A DNA stretch of 64,000 bases from NCBI RefSeq assembly GCF_003096815.1, contig NZ_QENY01000004.1:41316-105315 (forward strand), in the 5' to 3' direction. The stretch's first letter is position 1. Each line of letters opens with the position of its first letter. The translations under genes and the position numbers were made by a program. Shown here one piece after another: positions 1-8,375 of this stretch. The notes under the pieces are model-generated. The model was not told the origin of the DNA. It searched no databases and saw nothing but the letters and a program-made list of their open reading frames with translations. The stretch comes from Hallella colorans (GTDB lineage Bacteria; Bacteroidota; Bacteroidia; Bacteroidales; Bacteroidaceae).

Positions 1-2161
1 CGGTGAAACCCACATCGAGCGACTTGGTGATTTCCCACGACAACGCTGAGTTGCCCATGGTGAAGAGCCTGACTGCTGGCCCTGTGTAATACCACGCCTT
101 TGTGTCGGCCTTGTAACTGCTGATCACGTCAAAACGAGAGAAGTTAACCTTTCCGGTGCTGCCATAAGTGCCACGCATTCGAAGCGTGTTAATCCACGGC
201 AGTTTCTTGACGAACGGGTAGTTGTGTATGTTTAAGCCCACGCCTACAGAGGCGAATGGCGCAAAACGTTTGTCCTCGCCAAACTGCGACGAGCCATCCA
301 TACGGAACGAGGCGTCCAACAAGTAGATCTCGTCGAAGGTATAATTGAGAGCTCCCAACACGCCAAAGAGCCTTGTCGTGGATTTGGTGTCGATGGTTTT
401 GTCGGGCTGCGTGGCTGAGTAAATGGGATCATTCAAGCTGCCAATGTTGAAACCTTCTTGCCTATACGACAGGCGGCGATCGTTGGTCTCCTGCGCATCC
501 ACACCCGCCGTGAGGTTCAAGAAGTGACGCTTGAAACGCTTATTGAAGTGGAGCATGGCGTTGGCATTCCATTTCAGGCGAGTGTCGCCCGACACGTCGA
601 GCGAGCCTTTGCGGTTATTGGCCACAGAGCGAAACAAGAAAGAGTCCTTGGGGTCTTTGAAAGTCTTGCCGTCTGTCTTCACTTGGCTAACGCTAAACGT
701 GCCCCGAAGATACAAGTTGGGGGTGAAATGGATGTTCACGCTCAGGTTGTCGGTCACGTCGGTGATACCACCGCGACCACTGTAGCTTTGCAAATAGTGC
801 TCCCGCCACAGTGGGTTGGCGCGGTGCGACATGGGCAGCTCACGCAGCAATTCGCCGGCATCGTCATAGATGGCGTCGTAAGGCAGCTGCTGTGAATAGT
901 CGTTGAAATAGCCGTAAGGTGAGTCCTCATAGGATGTCCTGTTAAGCGTCACCTTGTTTTGGATTTGCAACCAGTCTCTCAATCGATAGTCAATCATCAT
1001 CCCCGCGCCGTACCTGTTGCGCTTGGAGCCTTTCATAACGCCGGCGTTCTTGTCATAGTTCAGGTTCAGCATGTACCTCACCTCGTTGACACCACCCGAG
1101 AGCGACACGTCGTTACGCCAGTTATAGGCGTTGCGCAGTGGTCGCGCCAGCCAGTCGGTGTTCACGCCGCGCCTCACCTCGTTGAGCTTGTCGTTGTACT
1201 CCCGCTCCTTGTCTATCGTGGCCACACCAAAAGTACCCACGTACAGCCCGGCATCTTTCTCCACTTGTAACTTCTCGGTGGCGTTGGTCAGGTTATAGTC
1301 TGAAAGGTCTGGGAAGGACAGTTCCAAGGTGGTATTGTAGTCTATGCGTATCTCGCCGGCCTTGGGGGGCACCGTGGTGACTATCACGACACCATTGGCC
1401 GCACGCGAACCATAGAGTGCCGTAGCCGCGGCGTCTTTCAAGATGGTCATGCTCTCTATGCGGTTGATGTCCATGTCATATATCTTTTGCACGTCCACCT
1501 CAAATCCGTCGAGCATGAAAATAGGCATGTTGGGGTTGTCGCGCAGGTTGGTACGCTGAGTGAGGCGTTGGTTCTCAACGTCCAAACCTCTATTCTGTGA
1601 TATGCTCGACGCTCCCCGAATATTAATCTCATGCATTTGGTTGGGGTCAGCGCCAAACCCAAGGTTGTCCATAATGCGGAACGAAGGGTCGAAAACCTGC
1701 AAGGCTTTCACAGCGTCTTTGGAGTTCACCTTCTTGAGATCCTCACTTGTCACAATGGTGGCCGAACCGGTAAAACTATTTTTTTTGAGTTTCTGGAAAC
1801 CCGTCACGACCACTTGTCCTATCTGCGTGGAGTTCTCCTCCAAATAGATGGTAAACTTGCGGTGCTTACCAACGGTGAAATACTTGGGCTTGTAGCCGAT
1901 GTAACTCACTTGAAACACGTCTTGGACAGAACAGTCCTTGACAACAAATTTTCCCTCCACGTTGGTGGCGGTGCCTCGTAACCCATTTTTCAGGCGCACC
2001 GTAGCGCCAGCAATTGGCTCGTTGTTGGTGTTGTCAATCACGGTTCCCTCAATGGTGAACTTGTCGCCCCCAGCAGGCTGTTGAGCCAAGACAGGTCCAC
2101 TTAGCGAAAACAGCGCTATGACCCCAACGATGAGGGATTGGCTAAAAAAGGTTTTTCGCAT
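1..2161 (-). CDS. SusC/RagA-type TonB-linked outer-membrane receptor, C-terminus beyond the window
   Basis: The gene reads leftward from an ATG at 2161 and runs off the left edge, leaving about 720 residues. A signal peptide (MRKTFFSQSLIVGVIALFSL, cleaved near VLAQQ) is followed by a carboxypeptidase-like beta-sandwich (GTVIDNTNEPIAGATVRLKN) and a TonB plug with the RagA/SusC hallmarks INIRGASS and LKDAAATALYGSRAANG. The barrel begins after about residue 260. The reading frame was followed by hand over most of the visible part and shows no break. The family imports glycans or peptides through the outer membrane with a SusD lipoprotein, which would lie left of the window, so the substrate cannot be named. 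A consensus promoter lies at 2243-2272. Confidence 0.95.
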   Translation of the reverse strand, partial: MRKTFFSQSLIVGVIALFSLSGPVLAQQPAGGDKFTIEGTVIDNTNNEPIAGATVRLKNGLRGTATNVEGKFVVKDCSVQDVFQVSYIGYKPKYFTVGKHRKFTIYLEENSTQIGQVVVTGFQKLKKNSFTGSATIVTSEDLKKVNSKDAVKALQVFDPSFRIMDNLGFGADPNQMHEINIRGASSISQNRGLDVENQRLTQRTNLRDNPNMPIFMLDGFEVDVQKIYDMDINRIESMTILKDAAATALYGSRAANGVVIVTTVPPKAGEIRIDYNTTLELSFPDLSDYNLTNATEKLQVEKDAGLYVGTFGVATIDKEREYNDKLNEVRRGVNTDWLARPLRNAYNWRNDVSLSGGVNEVRYMLNLNYDKNAGVMKGSKRNRYGAGMMIDYRLRDWLQIQNKVTLNRTSYEDSPYGYFNDYSQQLPYDAIYDDAGELLRELPMSHRANPLWREHYLQSYSGRGGITDVTDNLSVNIHFTPNLYLRGTFSVSQVKTDGKTFKDPKDSFLFRSVANNRKGSLDVSGDTRLKWNANAMLHFNKRFKRHFLNLTAGVDAQETNDRRLSYRQEGFNIGSLNDPIYSATQPDKTIDTKSTTRLFGVLGALNYTFDEIYLLDASFRMDGSSQFGEDKRFAPFASVGVGLNIHNYPFVKKLPWINTLRMRGTYGSTGKVNFSRFDVISSYKADTKAWYYTGPAVRLFTMGNSALSWEITKSLDVGFT

Positions 2162-2242
2162 AGGTATAACAAATTTTGATTAATAATGAATAAATCTCTC
2201 ATTCAAGCGAGTTCAAACCATGTGGCTTCAACATGCTCACTG

Positions 2243-2272
2243 CAAATATATGTTATTTAGGCTTAAATTCAA
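2243..2272 (-). promoter_or_regulatory. Bacteroidetes promoter for the SusC-type gene
   Basis: Reading leftward, TTG (2272-2270), 19 bases, then TATATTTG (2250-2243). This fits the phylum's -33/-7 consensus and leaves a leader of about 75 bases before the ATG at 2161. Confidence 0.7.
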
Positions 2273-2481
2273 AATCAAAAAATCATCGTAAAAAAGAGTG
2301 TTGCAGTGCAACATCCCAATGTTTATTGATATTGTGACAACCTTGACTTAACGAAGCACATACGGTTTTTGCAACAAAAAAAAGACCGGTAGTTAACGTT
2401 TAGTTACAAAACAATACTTATTTTTCTTTCAAAATTGCCACTTTTGTGATGTTTTTTGTGCACAATTTCATAATTTTAGCT

Positions 2482-2489
2482 TATCTTTG
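2482..2489 (+). promoter_or_regulatory. -7 element TATCTTTG before the TPR/LuxR-like gene
   Basis: An exact TAnnTTTG match ending 8 bases before the ATG at 2498. The message would start almost at that ATG, so it is either leaderless or translated from the ATG at 2534. A TTG at 2457-2459 is 22 bases upstream, slightly long for a -33 element. Confidence 0.65.
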
Positions 2490-2497
2490 CGACATGA

Positions 2498-4159
2498 ATG
2501 AAGTCTAATTTCCTAAACCATATCAAATCACGCATGCGTAAAGAGCTTCACAAACTCTATTTAACCGCCCATTCTCTCAAACTCATATCCATCTTGACCA
2601 TGCTCGCCACAGCCATAGCTATGACGACCGCATGCCACCAATTCTCCGACCATCAAGCCAGCCTCGACAGGGTGGACACATTGCTCGCTCAAGGTAATGT
2701 CGACGCAGCCTACACCTATCTGCGCGAAATGCCAACCGAGGGCCTTGACAGTCACGACGACATGGCGCGCTACACACTGCTCAAGACAGAGACGCTATTC
2801 CGCAAGCAACTGCCCGTGGACAACGACTCCATCGACTATGCCATTTTCTACTACGAGCAGAACGGCGACCAAGAGCAACTCGCAAGAGCATGCTACTACA
2901 AAGGCGTGATACATTTTTTTTACCGTGGCAACACCCGACGAGCTATCCTTCTGCTCAAACGTGCCGAAAACTTGGTCAAGCAATCCAAGAACCTCACCCT
3001 GAAACACAAAGTCTATTCATCTATCTCTTATATCAACCTGATTAATAAAAACTACGCTACCGCCATCAGATACGCGCGTAAAGCGGGCGACATGGCGCGC
3101 AAGCTCAACAACAAAGAGTGGATAGGATACAGCCTCACCTACATTGCCAACGCATACAGTGGATTGGAGAAACCCGACAGCAACTTGGAATACCTGCGCC
3201 AAAGCCTCAACTACTACCCATACCTGAGCCGCGAAAACCAGTCGGTGCTACTCTCAAACATCAGCGACGCCTATCATCGCAACAACGATTCAGCCAAGGC
3301 CGAAGAGTACATACAGCGAGCCTTGAGAGAGCGACCAAGCAGCTACACCTACGCCGTACTGGCCGATTTCTACATACAGCGAGGCGAGCTGGAACGTGCC
3401 CACGACTGCTTGCTCAAGGCTGCGGACACCACCGACGTATACACCTACGAGAAAGTGCTGCACAGCCTCTTCACTTTGAGAAAAACCATGCGCGACTACC
3501 AAGGAGCCACGCGTATAGCCGACACGCTGCTCGCCTTTCAAGAGAGGCAAGAACACATACGCAGCCAAAATAACATTTACGACATACAGAACAAATATGA
3601 GCGAGAAGAGCGCGAGAAACAAATCGACACTTATCGCACGTACTCCACCGGACTACTCATCATATTGGTGCTATCGGTAGTAACAATGGTGCTCTACCAC
3701 AAGTACAAACAGGCACGAGACAGGCGAGACCTGTTGCAAAAACACTTGCTGCTCAACGAGTACAGCGACCAGTTGCACGAGCTGAAAGCCACCCAACACA
3801 TCACCAACAAGGAGCTGAGCGAGCTGAAAAAGAAAGTGAGCACGCTCAAAGACACAGAGGTGCAAAGGCTCAGCAACGGCAAGATGCTATACGAGAGCGT
3901 GCTGTGCAACCGAAACACCATACATTGGAGCAACCAAGATTTTCTCGACTTCTTAGAATACATCAAGCTCATCGATATGCCCTACGTGGAACAACTGAAC
4001 CAAACATACAGCAACCTATCGCCCAAACAGTACCTATATCTCACGGCCACTGAGCGCATGGGCAAGACAGAGCAAGAGGTGGGAGACATCTTGGCCATTG
4101 GCCCCAGCAGTGTGCGCTCCATCAAAAGCCGTATCAAAAGCAAGCGTGTGCCAGAATGA
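2498..4159 (+). CDS. TPR membrane protein with C-terminal LuxR-like helix-turn-helix
   Basis: A 553-residue protein. The N-terminus has a hydrophobic segment (about 25-45) ending in TTAC, a weak lipobox, so it is a lipoprotein or signal-anchored. Residues 55-370 are helical and TPR-like. A transmembrane helix (STGLLIILVLSVVTMVLY) lies near 380-398, followed by a charged coiled coil to about 450. The last 60 residues (LSPKQYLYLTATERMGKTEQ ... SVRSIKSRIKSK) look like a LuxR/GerE-type helix-turn-helix. Such proteins are common next to SusCD loci in Bacteroidetes and are thought to couple an extracytoplasmic TPR sensor to a cytoplasmic DNA-binding tail. A role in controlling the divergent SusC gene is inference. 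The start could also be Met13 (2534). Confidence 0.85.
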   Translation: MKSNFLNHIKSRMRKELHKLYLTAHSLKLISILTMLATAIAMTTACHQFSDHQASLDRVDTLLAQGNVDAAYTYLREMPTEGLDSHDDMARYTLLKTETLFRKQLPVDNDSIDYAIFYYEQNGDQEQLARACYYKGVIHFFYRGNTRRAILLLKRAENLVKQSKNLTLKHKVYSSISYINLINKNYATAIRYARKAGDMARKLNNKEWIGYSLTYIANAYSGLEKPDSNLEYLRQSLNYYPYLSRENQSVLLSNISDAYHRNNDSAKAEEYIQRALRERPSSYTYAVLADFYIQRGELERAHDCLLKAADTTDVYTYEKVLHSLFTLRKTMRDYQGATRIADTLLAFQERQEHIRSQNNIYDIQNKYEREEREKQIDTYRTYSTGLLIILVLSVVTMVLYHKYKQARDRRDLLQKHLLLNEYSDQLHELKATQHITNKELSELKKKVSTLKDTEVQRLSNGKMLYESVLCNRNTIHWSNQDFLDFLEYIKLIDMPYVEQLNQTYSNLSPKQYLYLTATERMGKTEQEVGDILAIGPSSVRSIKSRIKSKRVPE

Positions 4160-4328
4160 CGGCAAGGCGAGCCCACCAAAAAACACTCTGTGGGCATGGA
4201 GTTGAGGCTATCTTGGCATGCGCGCGCCACACCATCACTACACCTCCACTCACCGTCCACAAAGTGATACGGAAAAATTCACAATGTTCTTAAAAGGTCG
4301 CAGGGTTTCCGCCACCCCACCTCATGCT

Positions 4329-5882
4329 TTAAACGATACCACGCACTCGGTCGTCAAAAGCCGAGAGCGCAGCCTTGGCGCCCTCGCCCATGGCTATCAT
4401 GATTTGCTTATATGGCACCGTGGTGACATCGCCAGCGGCATAAACGCCGGGTACCGCCGTGCGGTTGGACGCATCCACCACAATTTCTTTCCGAGCCGAC
4501 AGTGGCAGATTGCCCTTGAAAGGATCAGTGTTGGGCGAAAGCCCTATCTGCACAAACACACCGTCAAAAGCCTCCTCCTGCTCTTTCTCGGTTTTCCTGT
4601 CTTTAATCACCAGTCCCCTCAATTGCTTGCCGTCACCCACAACAGCGGTGGTTTGTGACATCATACGAATGTCCACGTTGCCCAGCGAGCGCACCTTCTC
4701 TTGCAGCACGCCGTCCGCGCGCATGGCATCGCCATACTCTATCAGGGTGACATGGCTACATATCCCAGCCAAGTCGATGGCAGCTTCCACGCCAGAGTTT
4801 CCTCCACCTATAACAGCCACTTTCTTGCCTTGGTAGAAAGGTCCGTCACAATGGGGACAAAAATGTATACCATGCCCAAGGTACAGGGCCTCGTCGGGCA
4901 GCCCCAACCGACGCCAACCAGCGCCCGTGGCTATGATAACGGCAGGTGCGATGAACTCCTCGCCACCGCGGACGAACACCCGCTTGAGTTTGCCGTCAAG
5001 ATCTACCCCCACTATTTTCCGGTTATCATATATGTCCACGTCATAGCGCTCGATATGAGAACGCAGGTTGGCACTGAGCTGCACGCCTGTGATTTCAGGC
5101 ACTGAGGTAATGTTTTCGATGCCCGTGGTATCGTTGATTTGTCCACCTATACGACCAGCCACGATGGCCACTTTCAGCCCTTTGCGAGCCGAGTAGATAG
5201 CTGCGGTAGCTCCAGCCGGGCCACCGCCAAGGACCACGACATCGCATTGGTGTTCCACCTTGGCGGCAGACTCGTCGTGAGTGGTGCCCACGGTGTCCTC
5301 AAGTTCTTGCAATAACGTGCCCAAGTCGCCACGCCCCACATGCAATAGCTGGCCATTCACGTAGACCGAGGGCACGGCTTGGATGTTGAGCGCCGTCACC
5401 TCGTCTTGGTATAGCGCACCATCAATGGTCTCGCTGGTCACGTTTGGATTGACAAGTGCCATTACGTTGAGCGCTTGAACCACATCGGGGCAGTTGGTAC
5501 AGGTAAGCGAAACGTAAGTTTGCAACCTCACTTCACCCTTGAGAGCCTTTATTCTGGCGGTGATAGCTTTGTCGGGGAGATTTTTGCCTTGCCCGTCAGC
5601 GTTGAGGATGGCCAACAACAGCGAGGTAAACTCATGGCCGTTGGGTATGCCACAGAAACGCACACCGGTGTCGCTGCCGTCACGAATGATATTGAAACGG
5701 AAATCGGAGCCGGCAACATACTCTACCGACAACTTGTCAGACGTGGCGGCAAAATCCTCCACAAACGCAGTGTATTCGTCCGCATAGGCATAGGCTTGGT
5801 CGCGCTCTACGCGTAAAACGAAAGATGATTTAAGATTGGCGAACACGCTCTTTAGCTGTTCTTTTATATCAGATTGTAGCAT
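4329..5882 (-). CDS. ahpF: Alkyl hydroperoxide reductase subunit F
   Basis: A 517-residue flavoprotein that passes electrons from NADH to AhpC. It has the full AhpF layout: an N-terminal tandem thioredoxin-fold domain with a CTNC redox pair at C128/C131, an FAD-binding GGGPAGATAAIYSARKG near 219, the thioredoxin-reductase-type CPHC pair at C342/C345, an NAD-binding GGGNSGVEAAIDLAG, and the C-terminal FAD motif GVYAAGDV. Cysteine positions match Salmonella AhpF (129/132 and 345/348) to within three residues. It lies 149 bases downstream of ahpC on the same strand, with a hairpin-T-run between them. OxyR regulation is likely because oxyR is next door. Confidence 0.97.
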   Translation of the reverse strand: MLQSDIKEQLKSVFANLKSSFVLRVERDQAYAYADEYTAFVEDFAATSDKLSVEYVAGSDFRFNIIRDGSDTGVRFCGIPNGHEFTSLLLAILNADGQGKNLPDKAITARIKALKGEVRLQTYVSLTCTNCPDVVQALNVMALVNPNVTSETIDGALYQDEVTALNIQAVPSVYVNGQLLHVGRGDLGTLLQELEDTVGTTHDESAAKVEHQCDVVVLGGGPAGATAAIYSARKGLKVAIVAGRIGGQINDTTGIENITSVPEITGVQLSANLRSHIERYDVDIYDNRKIVGVDLDGKLKRVFVRGGEEFIAPAVIIATGAGWRRLGLPDEALYLGHGIHFCPHCDGPFYQGKKVAVIGGGNSGVEAAIDLAGICSHVTLIEYGDAMRADGVLQEKVRSLGNVDIRMMSQTTAVVGDGKQLRGLVIKDRKTEKEQEEAFDGVFVQIGLSPNTDPFKGNLPLSARKEIVVDASNRTAVPGVYAAGDVTTVPYKQIMIAMGEGAKAALSAFDDRVRGIV

Positions 5883-5959
5883 TTTCTTGTTTTATTACGA
5901 TTAAAATTACAGTCCCAAGTCATGCTTTTCAATATCGAAAAGGGGTGTCAGGGAGTAAG

Positions 5960-6003
5960 AAAAAAGGTTACTTGATGGCGCAACACCTTGTCAAGTAACC
6001 TTG
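5960..6003 (-). terminator. Intrinsic terminator or attenuator between ahpC and ahpF
   Basis: Inverted repeat AAGGTTACTTGA (5964-5975) and TCAAGTAACCTT (5991-6002), a perfect 12-bp stem with a 15-base loop. On the minus strand it is followed immediately by a T run. Placed between ahpC and ahpF, it should reduce read-through so that ahpC is made in excess of ahpF. Confidence 0.85.
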
Positions 6004-6031
6004 TATAGTCATTTCAAAAGAGGGTGACCGC

Positions 6032-6598
6032 TTAAATTTTACCCACCAAGTCGATGCTTGGTTTCAACGTCTCGCCACCTTTCTTCCATTTGGCCGGACA
6101 TACCTCGCCGGCGTGCGTGGCCACAAACTGTGCGGCCTCCACCTTGCGAACAAGTTCGTCGGCATTGCGCCCGATGCTGTTGTCCTGCACCTCGGCCACT
6201 TTTATCAGTCCCTCCGGGTTCACCAAGAATGTGCCACGATAAGCGACGCCCTCGTCCTCCTTGTACACGCCGAAGCCTTTTGCCAACACCGCGCGGGGGT
6301 CGCCAAGCATGGTGTATTGTATCTGTTTGATTGTCTCGGAAGCGTCATGCCAAGCCTTGTGCACAAAATGCGTGTCGCAACTCACGGAGAACACCTCCAC
6401 GCCCATTTTCTTCAATTCCTCATACTTGCTCTGCAAGTCGCCCAACTCAGTGGGACACACAAACGTGAAATCAGCTGGATAGAAAAAGAACAAAGCCCAC
6501 TTGCCCTCAATATCCTTGTTGCTAACTTCCTTAAAACTACCGTTTTGAAAACCCTGAACCTTAAATTCAGGAACTCTTGCATTGATAATTGTCTCCAT
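6032..6598 (-). CDS. ahpC: Alkyl hydroperoxide reductase subunit C (2-Cys peroxiredoxin)
   Basis: A 188-residue peroxiredoxin starting METIINARVPEF. An in-frame upstream ATG at 6661 is rejected because the promoter's -7 element lies at 6663-6670 and transcription should begin downstream of 6661. The peroxidatic cysteine is C48 in FYPADFTFVCPTE; the resolving cysteine is C167 in HAGEVCPAKW, near the C-terminus. The length equals the usual 187-188 of bacterial AhpC. It reduces hydrogen peroxide and organic peroxides in the cytoplasm and is recharged by AhpF, encoded downstream beyond a terminator-like hairpin. Confidence 0.97.
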   Translation of the reverse strand: METIINARVPEFKVQGFQNGSFKEVSNKDIEGKWALFFFYPADFTFVCPTELGDLQSKYEELKKMGVEVFSVSCDTHFVHKAWHDASETIKQIQYTMLGDPRAVLAKGFGVYKEDEGVAYRGTFLVNPEGLIKVAEVQDNSIGRNADELVRKVEAAQFVATHAGEVCPAKWKKGGETLKPSIDLVGKI

Positions 6599-6662
6599 AT
6601 TCAATTTTCTTTTATAATTGTTATTAATGATTATTTCGCGTTTCCACGCTTTCCTTTTCATA

Positions 6663-6693
6663 CAAAGATAACCCTTTTTTGTCTAATTTACAA
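6663..6693 (-). promoter_or_regulatory. ahpC promoter
   Basis: Reading leftward, TTG (6693-6691), 20 bases, TATCTTTG (6670-6663). It matches the Bacteroidetes sigma-ABfr consensus and fixes the ahpC start at 6598. The divergent 6700-6914 region probably holds OxyR sites, but none could be recognised by eye. Confidence 0.8.
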
Positions 6694-6836
6694 ATGATAT
6701 TATTTATTAGTCAATAGAGTTTATCTATATTACACTCCAAGATCCCTGTATACAATGGCTTACCAAGTTATTATGATTTTGACCGTGTAAGCACAAAAAT
6801 CTATTCGCCATAACACTACTTGTATAATATTATTCG

Positions 6837-6844
6837 TATCTTTG
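6837..6844 (+). promoter_or_regulatory. oxyR -7 element TATCTTTG
   Basis: An exact TAnnTTTG element, giving a leader of about 65 bases before the oxyR ATG. No TTG lies at the usual spacing. Confidence 0.65.
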
Positions 6845-6914
6845 GCACAGCAAACGTGTCCAGGCAAAAAAAGGCGCGGCCACAGACTATAAAATATATT
6901 ATAAGGAGGGAGCT

Positions 6915-7841
6915 ATGACCCTACAACAATTAGAATATGTCATGGCAGTGTACCATCACCGCCATTTTGCCAAAGCGGCCGAATCGTGCGATGTGACGCA
7001 ACCCACTCTCAGCTCAATGATACAAAAATTGGAAGACGAGCTGGGCATCAAGATTTTCGACCGGAAACGCCAACCTATCTCGCCCACCAAAGAGGGAAAA
7101 GCCATCGTGGAGCAGGCGGCGCGCGTGTTGGCTTGCGCGCGCCAGCTGAAAGACACCGCGGAAGAGGAGAAAAAATCGCTTGGCGGAACTTTCAACATTG
7201 GCGTGCTGCCCACGGTAGCTCCATATTTAGTGCCTCGTTTCTTCCCACAACTCATGAACGCGCATCCCGAAATGGACATCAGGATCACAGAGATGCAAAC
7301 CGAGCAGATGAAAACGGCCATCGAGCGAGGCGAGCTTGATGCTGGCATATTGGCGAGGGTAGACGGACTGGAAGACATGCGTTGCCACTTCTTATTCCAC
7401 GAGCGGTTTTTCGCTTATGTGGCAAAAAATAACCAGCTATACACCAACAGCTCCGTCAAGACATCTGACCTGACAGGCGAATACCTTTGGCTGTTGGACG
7501 AAGGACATTGCTTCCGCGATCAATTGGTTAAGTTTTGCCAACTCAAAGCAGCCAACAGGGCCAAGAAATGCTACAACCTTGGCAGCATAGAGACTTTCAT
7601 GCGCATCGTGGAGAGCGGCAAGGGCATCACCTTCATACCAGAGTTGGCTATATACCAGCTCAACAGCGACCAACGGCAATTGGTAAAACCTTTCGCCCTC
7701 CCCATACCAACACGAGAGATTGTGATGATGACATCGCCACACTTCGTGCGCACAACGTTATTACGATTGCTCGTAGACAGCATCCAGGCTGCCGTGCCCA
7801 AAGACATGCTCATGCTGCGCAAGACGCAAGTCAGCGTGTAA
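6915..7841 (+). CDS. oxyR: Peroxide-sensing LysR-family regulator OxyR
   Basis: A 308-residue LysR-type regulator. The N-terminal winged helix-turn-helix covers residues 1-60 (HFAKAAESCDVTQPTLSSMI). The effector domain carries DEGHCFRDQLVKFC, which places the redox cysteines at exactly C199 and C208, the E. coli OxyR numbering. It forms a disulfide on peroxide exposure and activates antioxidant genes; the divergent ahpCF is the obvious local target. The ATG has an unusually strong Shine-Dalgarno for this phylum (AAGGAGGG, 6903-6910), confirming the start. Confidence 0.96.
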   Translation: MTLQQLEYVMAVYHHRHFAKAAESCDVTQPTLSSMIQKLEDELGIKIFDRKRQPISPTKEGKAIVEQAARVLACARQLKDTAEEEKKSLGGTFNIGVLPTVAPYLVPRFFPQLMNAHPEMDIRITEMQTEQMKTAIERGELDAGILARVDGLEDMRCHFLFHERFFAYVAKNNQLYTNSSVKTSDLTGEYLWLLDEGHCFRDQLVKFCQLKAANRAKKCYNLGSIETFMRIVESGKGITFIPELAIYQLNSDQRQLVKPFALPIPTREIVMMTSPHFVRTTLLRLLVDSIQAAVPKDMLMLRKTQVSV

Positions 7842-8312
7842 AAAACATGCCAACACCATATAGCCAGCAATATATCGGGCGTTTCCAAACAGGCCATGCC
7901 GCCCCTCCCATCAGGCTTTGATTTGCCTTATGGGCAATTCTAAAAAACAAAGTTTTTTTTGGAATTTAGGCCATTAGTTATACGTCCAATATAGTCACCT
8001 TATATGCAATCATTCCATTCCTCATGAATTTCACGTTTCAACTTATCCTTTCCACCACTACTTTTATACGGTTTCCGTTCTCATCGGGAAAGTCGAACTG
8101 TACGAACCAATAGTCATACAGTTGTTTTGCCATCGCCTCTAAATTATGATTTATAATCCAGTGGGATAAAAAGAATGTTTTTTTTTAGAGGGAAGGTGGG
8201 CATAAAGCTTGCCATGGTCAATACTCACATGTCAGTATTTGGGGCACGAAATATGATCCGGAAGAGTGCGAAATCATCATAAATTGCTATTGCATTCCCG
8301 GCCGACAATTTT
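7842..8312. other. Non-coding stretch holding an hsdS relic
   Basis: The only interpretable content is the minus-strand hsdS fragment at 8038-8190. The rest is AT-rich with no ORF. Confidence 0.5.
8038..8190 (-). pseudogene. Relic of a type I restriction specificity subunit (HsdS)
   Basis: Read leftward, the frame gives WIINHNLEAMAKQLYDYW then FVQFDFPDENGNRIK, ending at a TGA at 8040-8038. The LEAMAKQLYDYWFVQFDFP string is the conserved end of an HsdS half that precedes a target-recognition domain in Bacteroidetes. There is no start codon, no target-recognition domain and no hsdM or hsdR nearby, so this is a fragment of about 45-50 codons left after loss or recombination of a type I system. 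Confidence 0.75.
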
Positions 8313-8320
8313 TATCTTTG
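8313..8320 (+). promoter_or_regulatory. -7 element TATCTTTG before the methyltransferase
   Basis: An exact TAnnTTTG match. Transcription would start near 8325, which favours translation from 8376 over the earlier ATGs at 8337 and 8355. Confidence 0.65.
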
Positions 8321-8375
8321 CCACAAAAAGACACCAATGGTCATTCCGTCGCGAATGACAACCAAAGAAACAATT

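Larger units (their letters stand above)
2162..2497. other. Divergent regulatory intergenic region
   Basis: An AT-rich region between two divergent genes. It contains the two -7 elements listed separately and no convincing ORF or RNA gene. Confidence 0.6.

Noticed and set aside
6599..6661. Longer N-terminus for AhpC
   Set aside because: The upstream ATG lies next to the -7 element and at or before the expected transcript start; family length also fits the shorter form.
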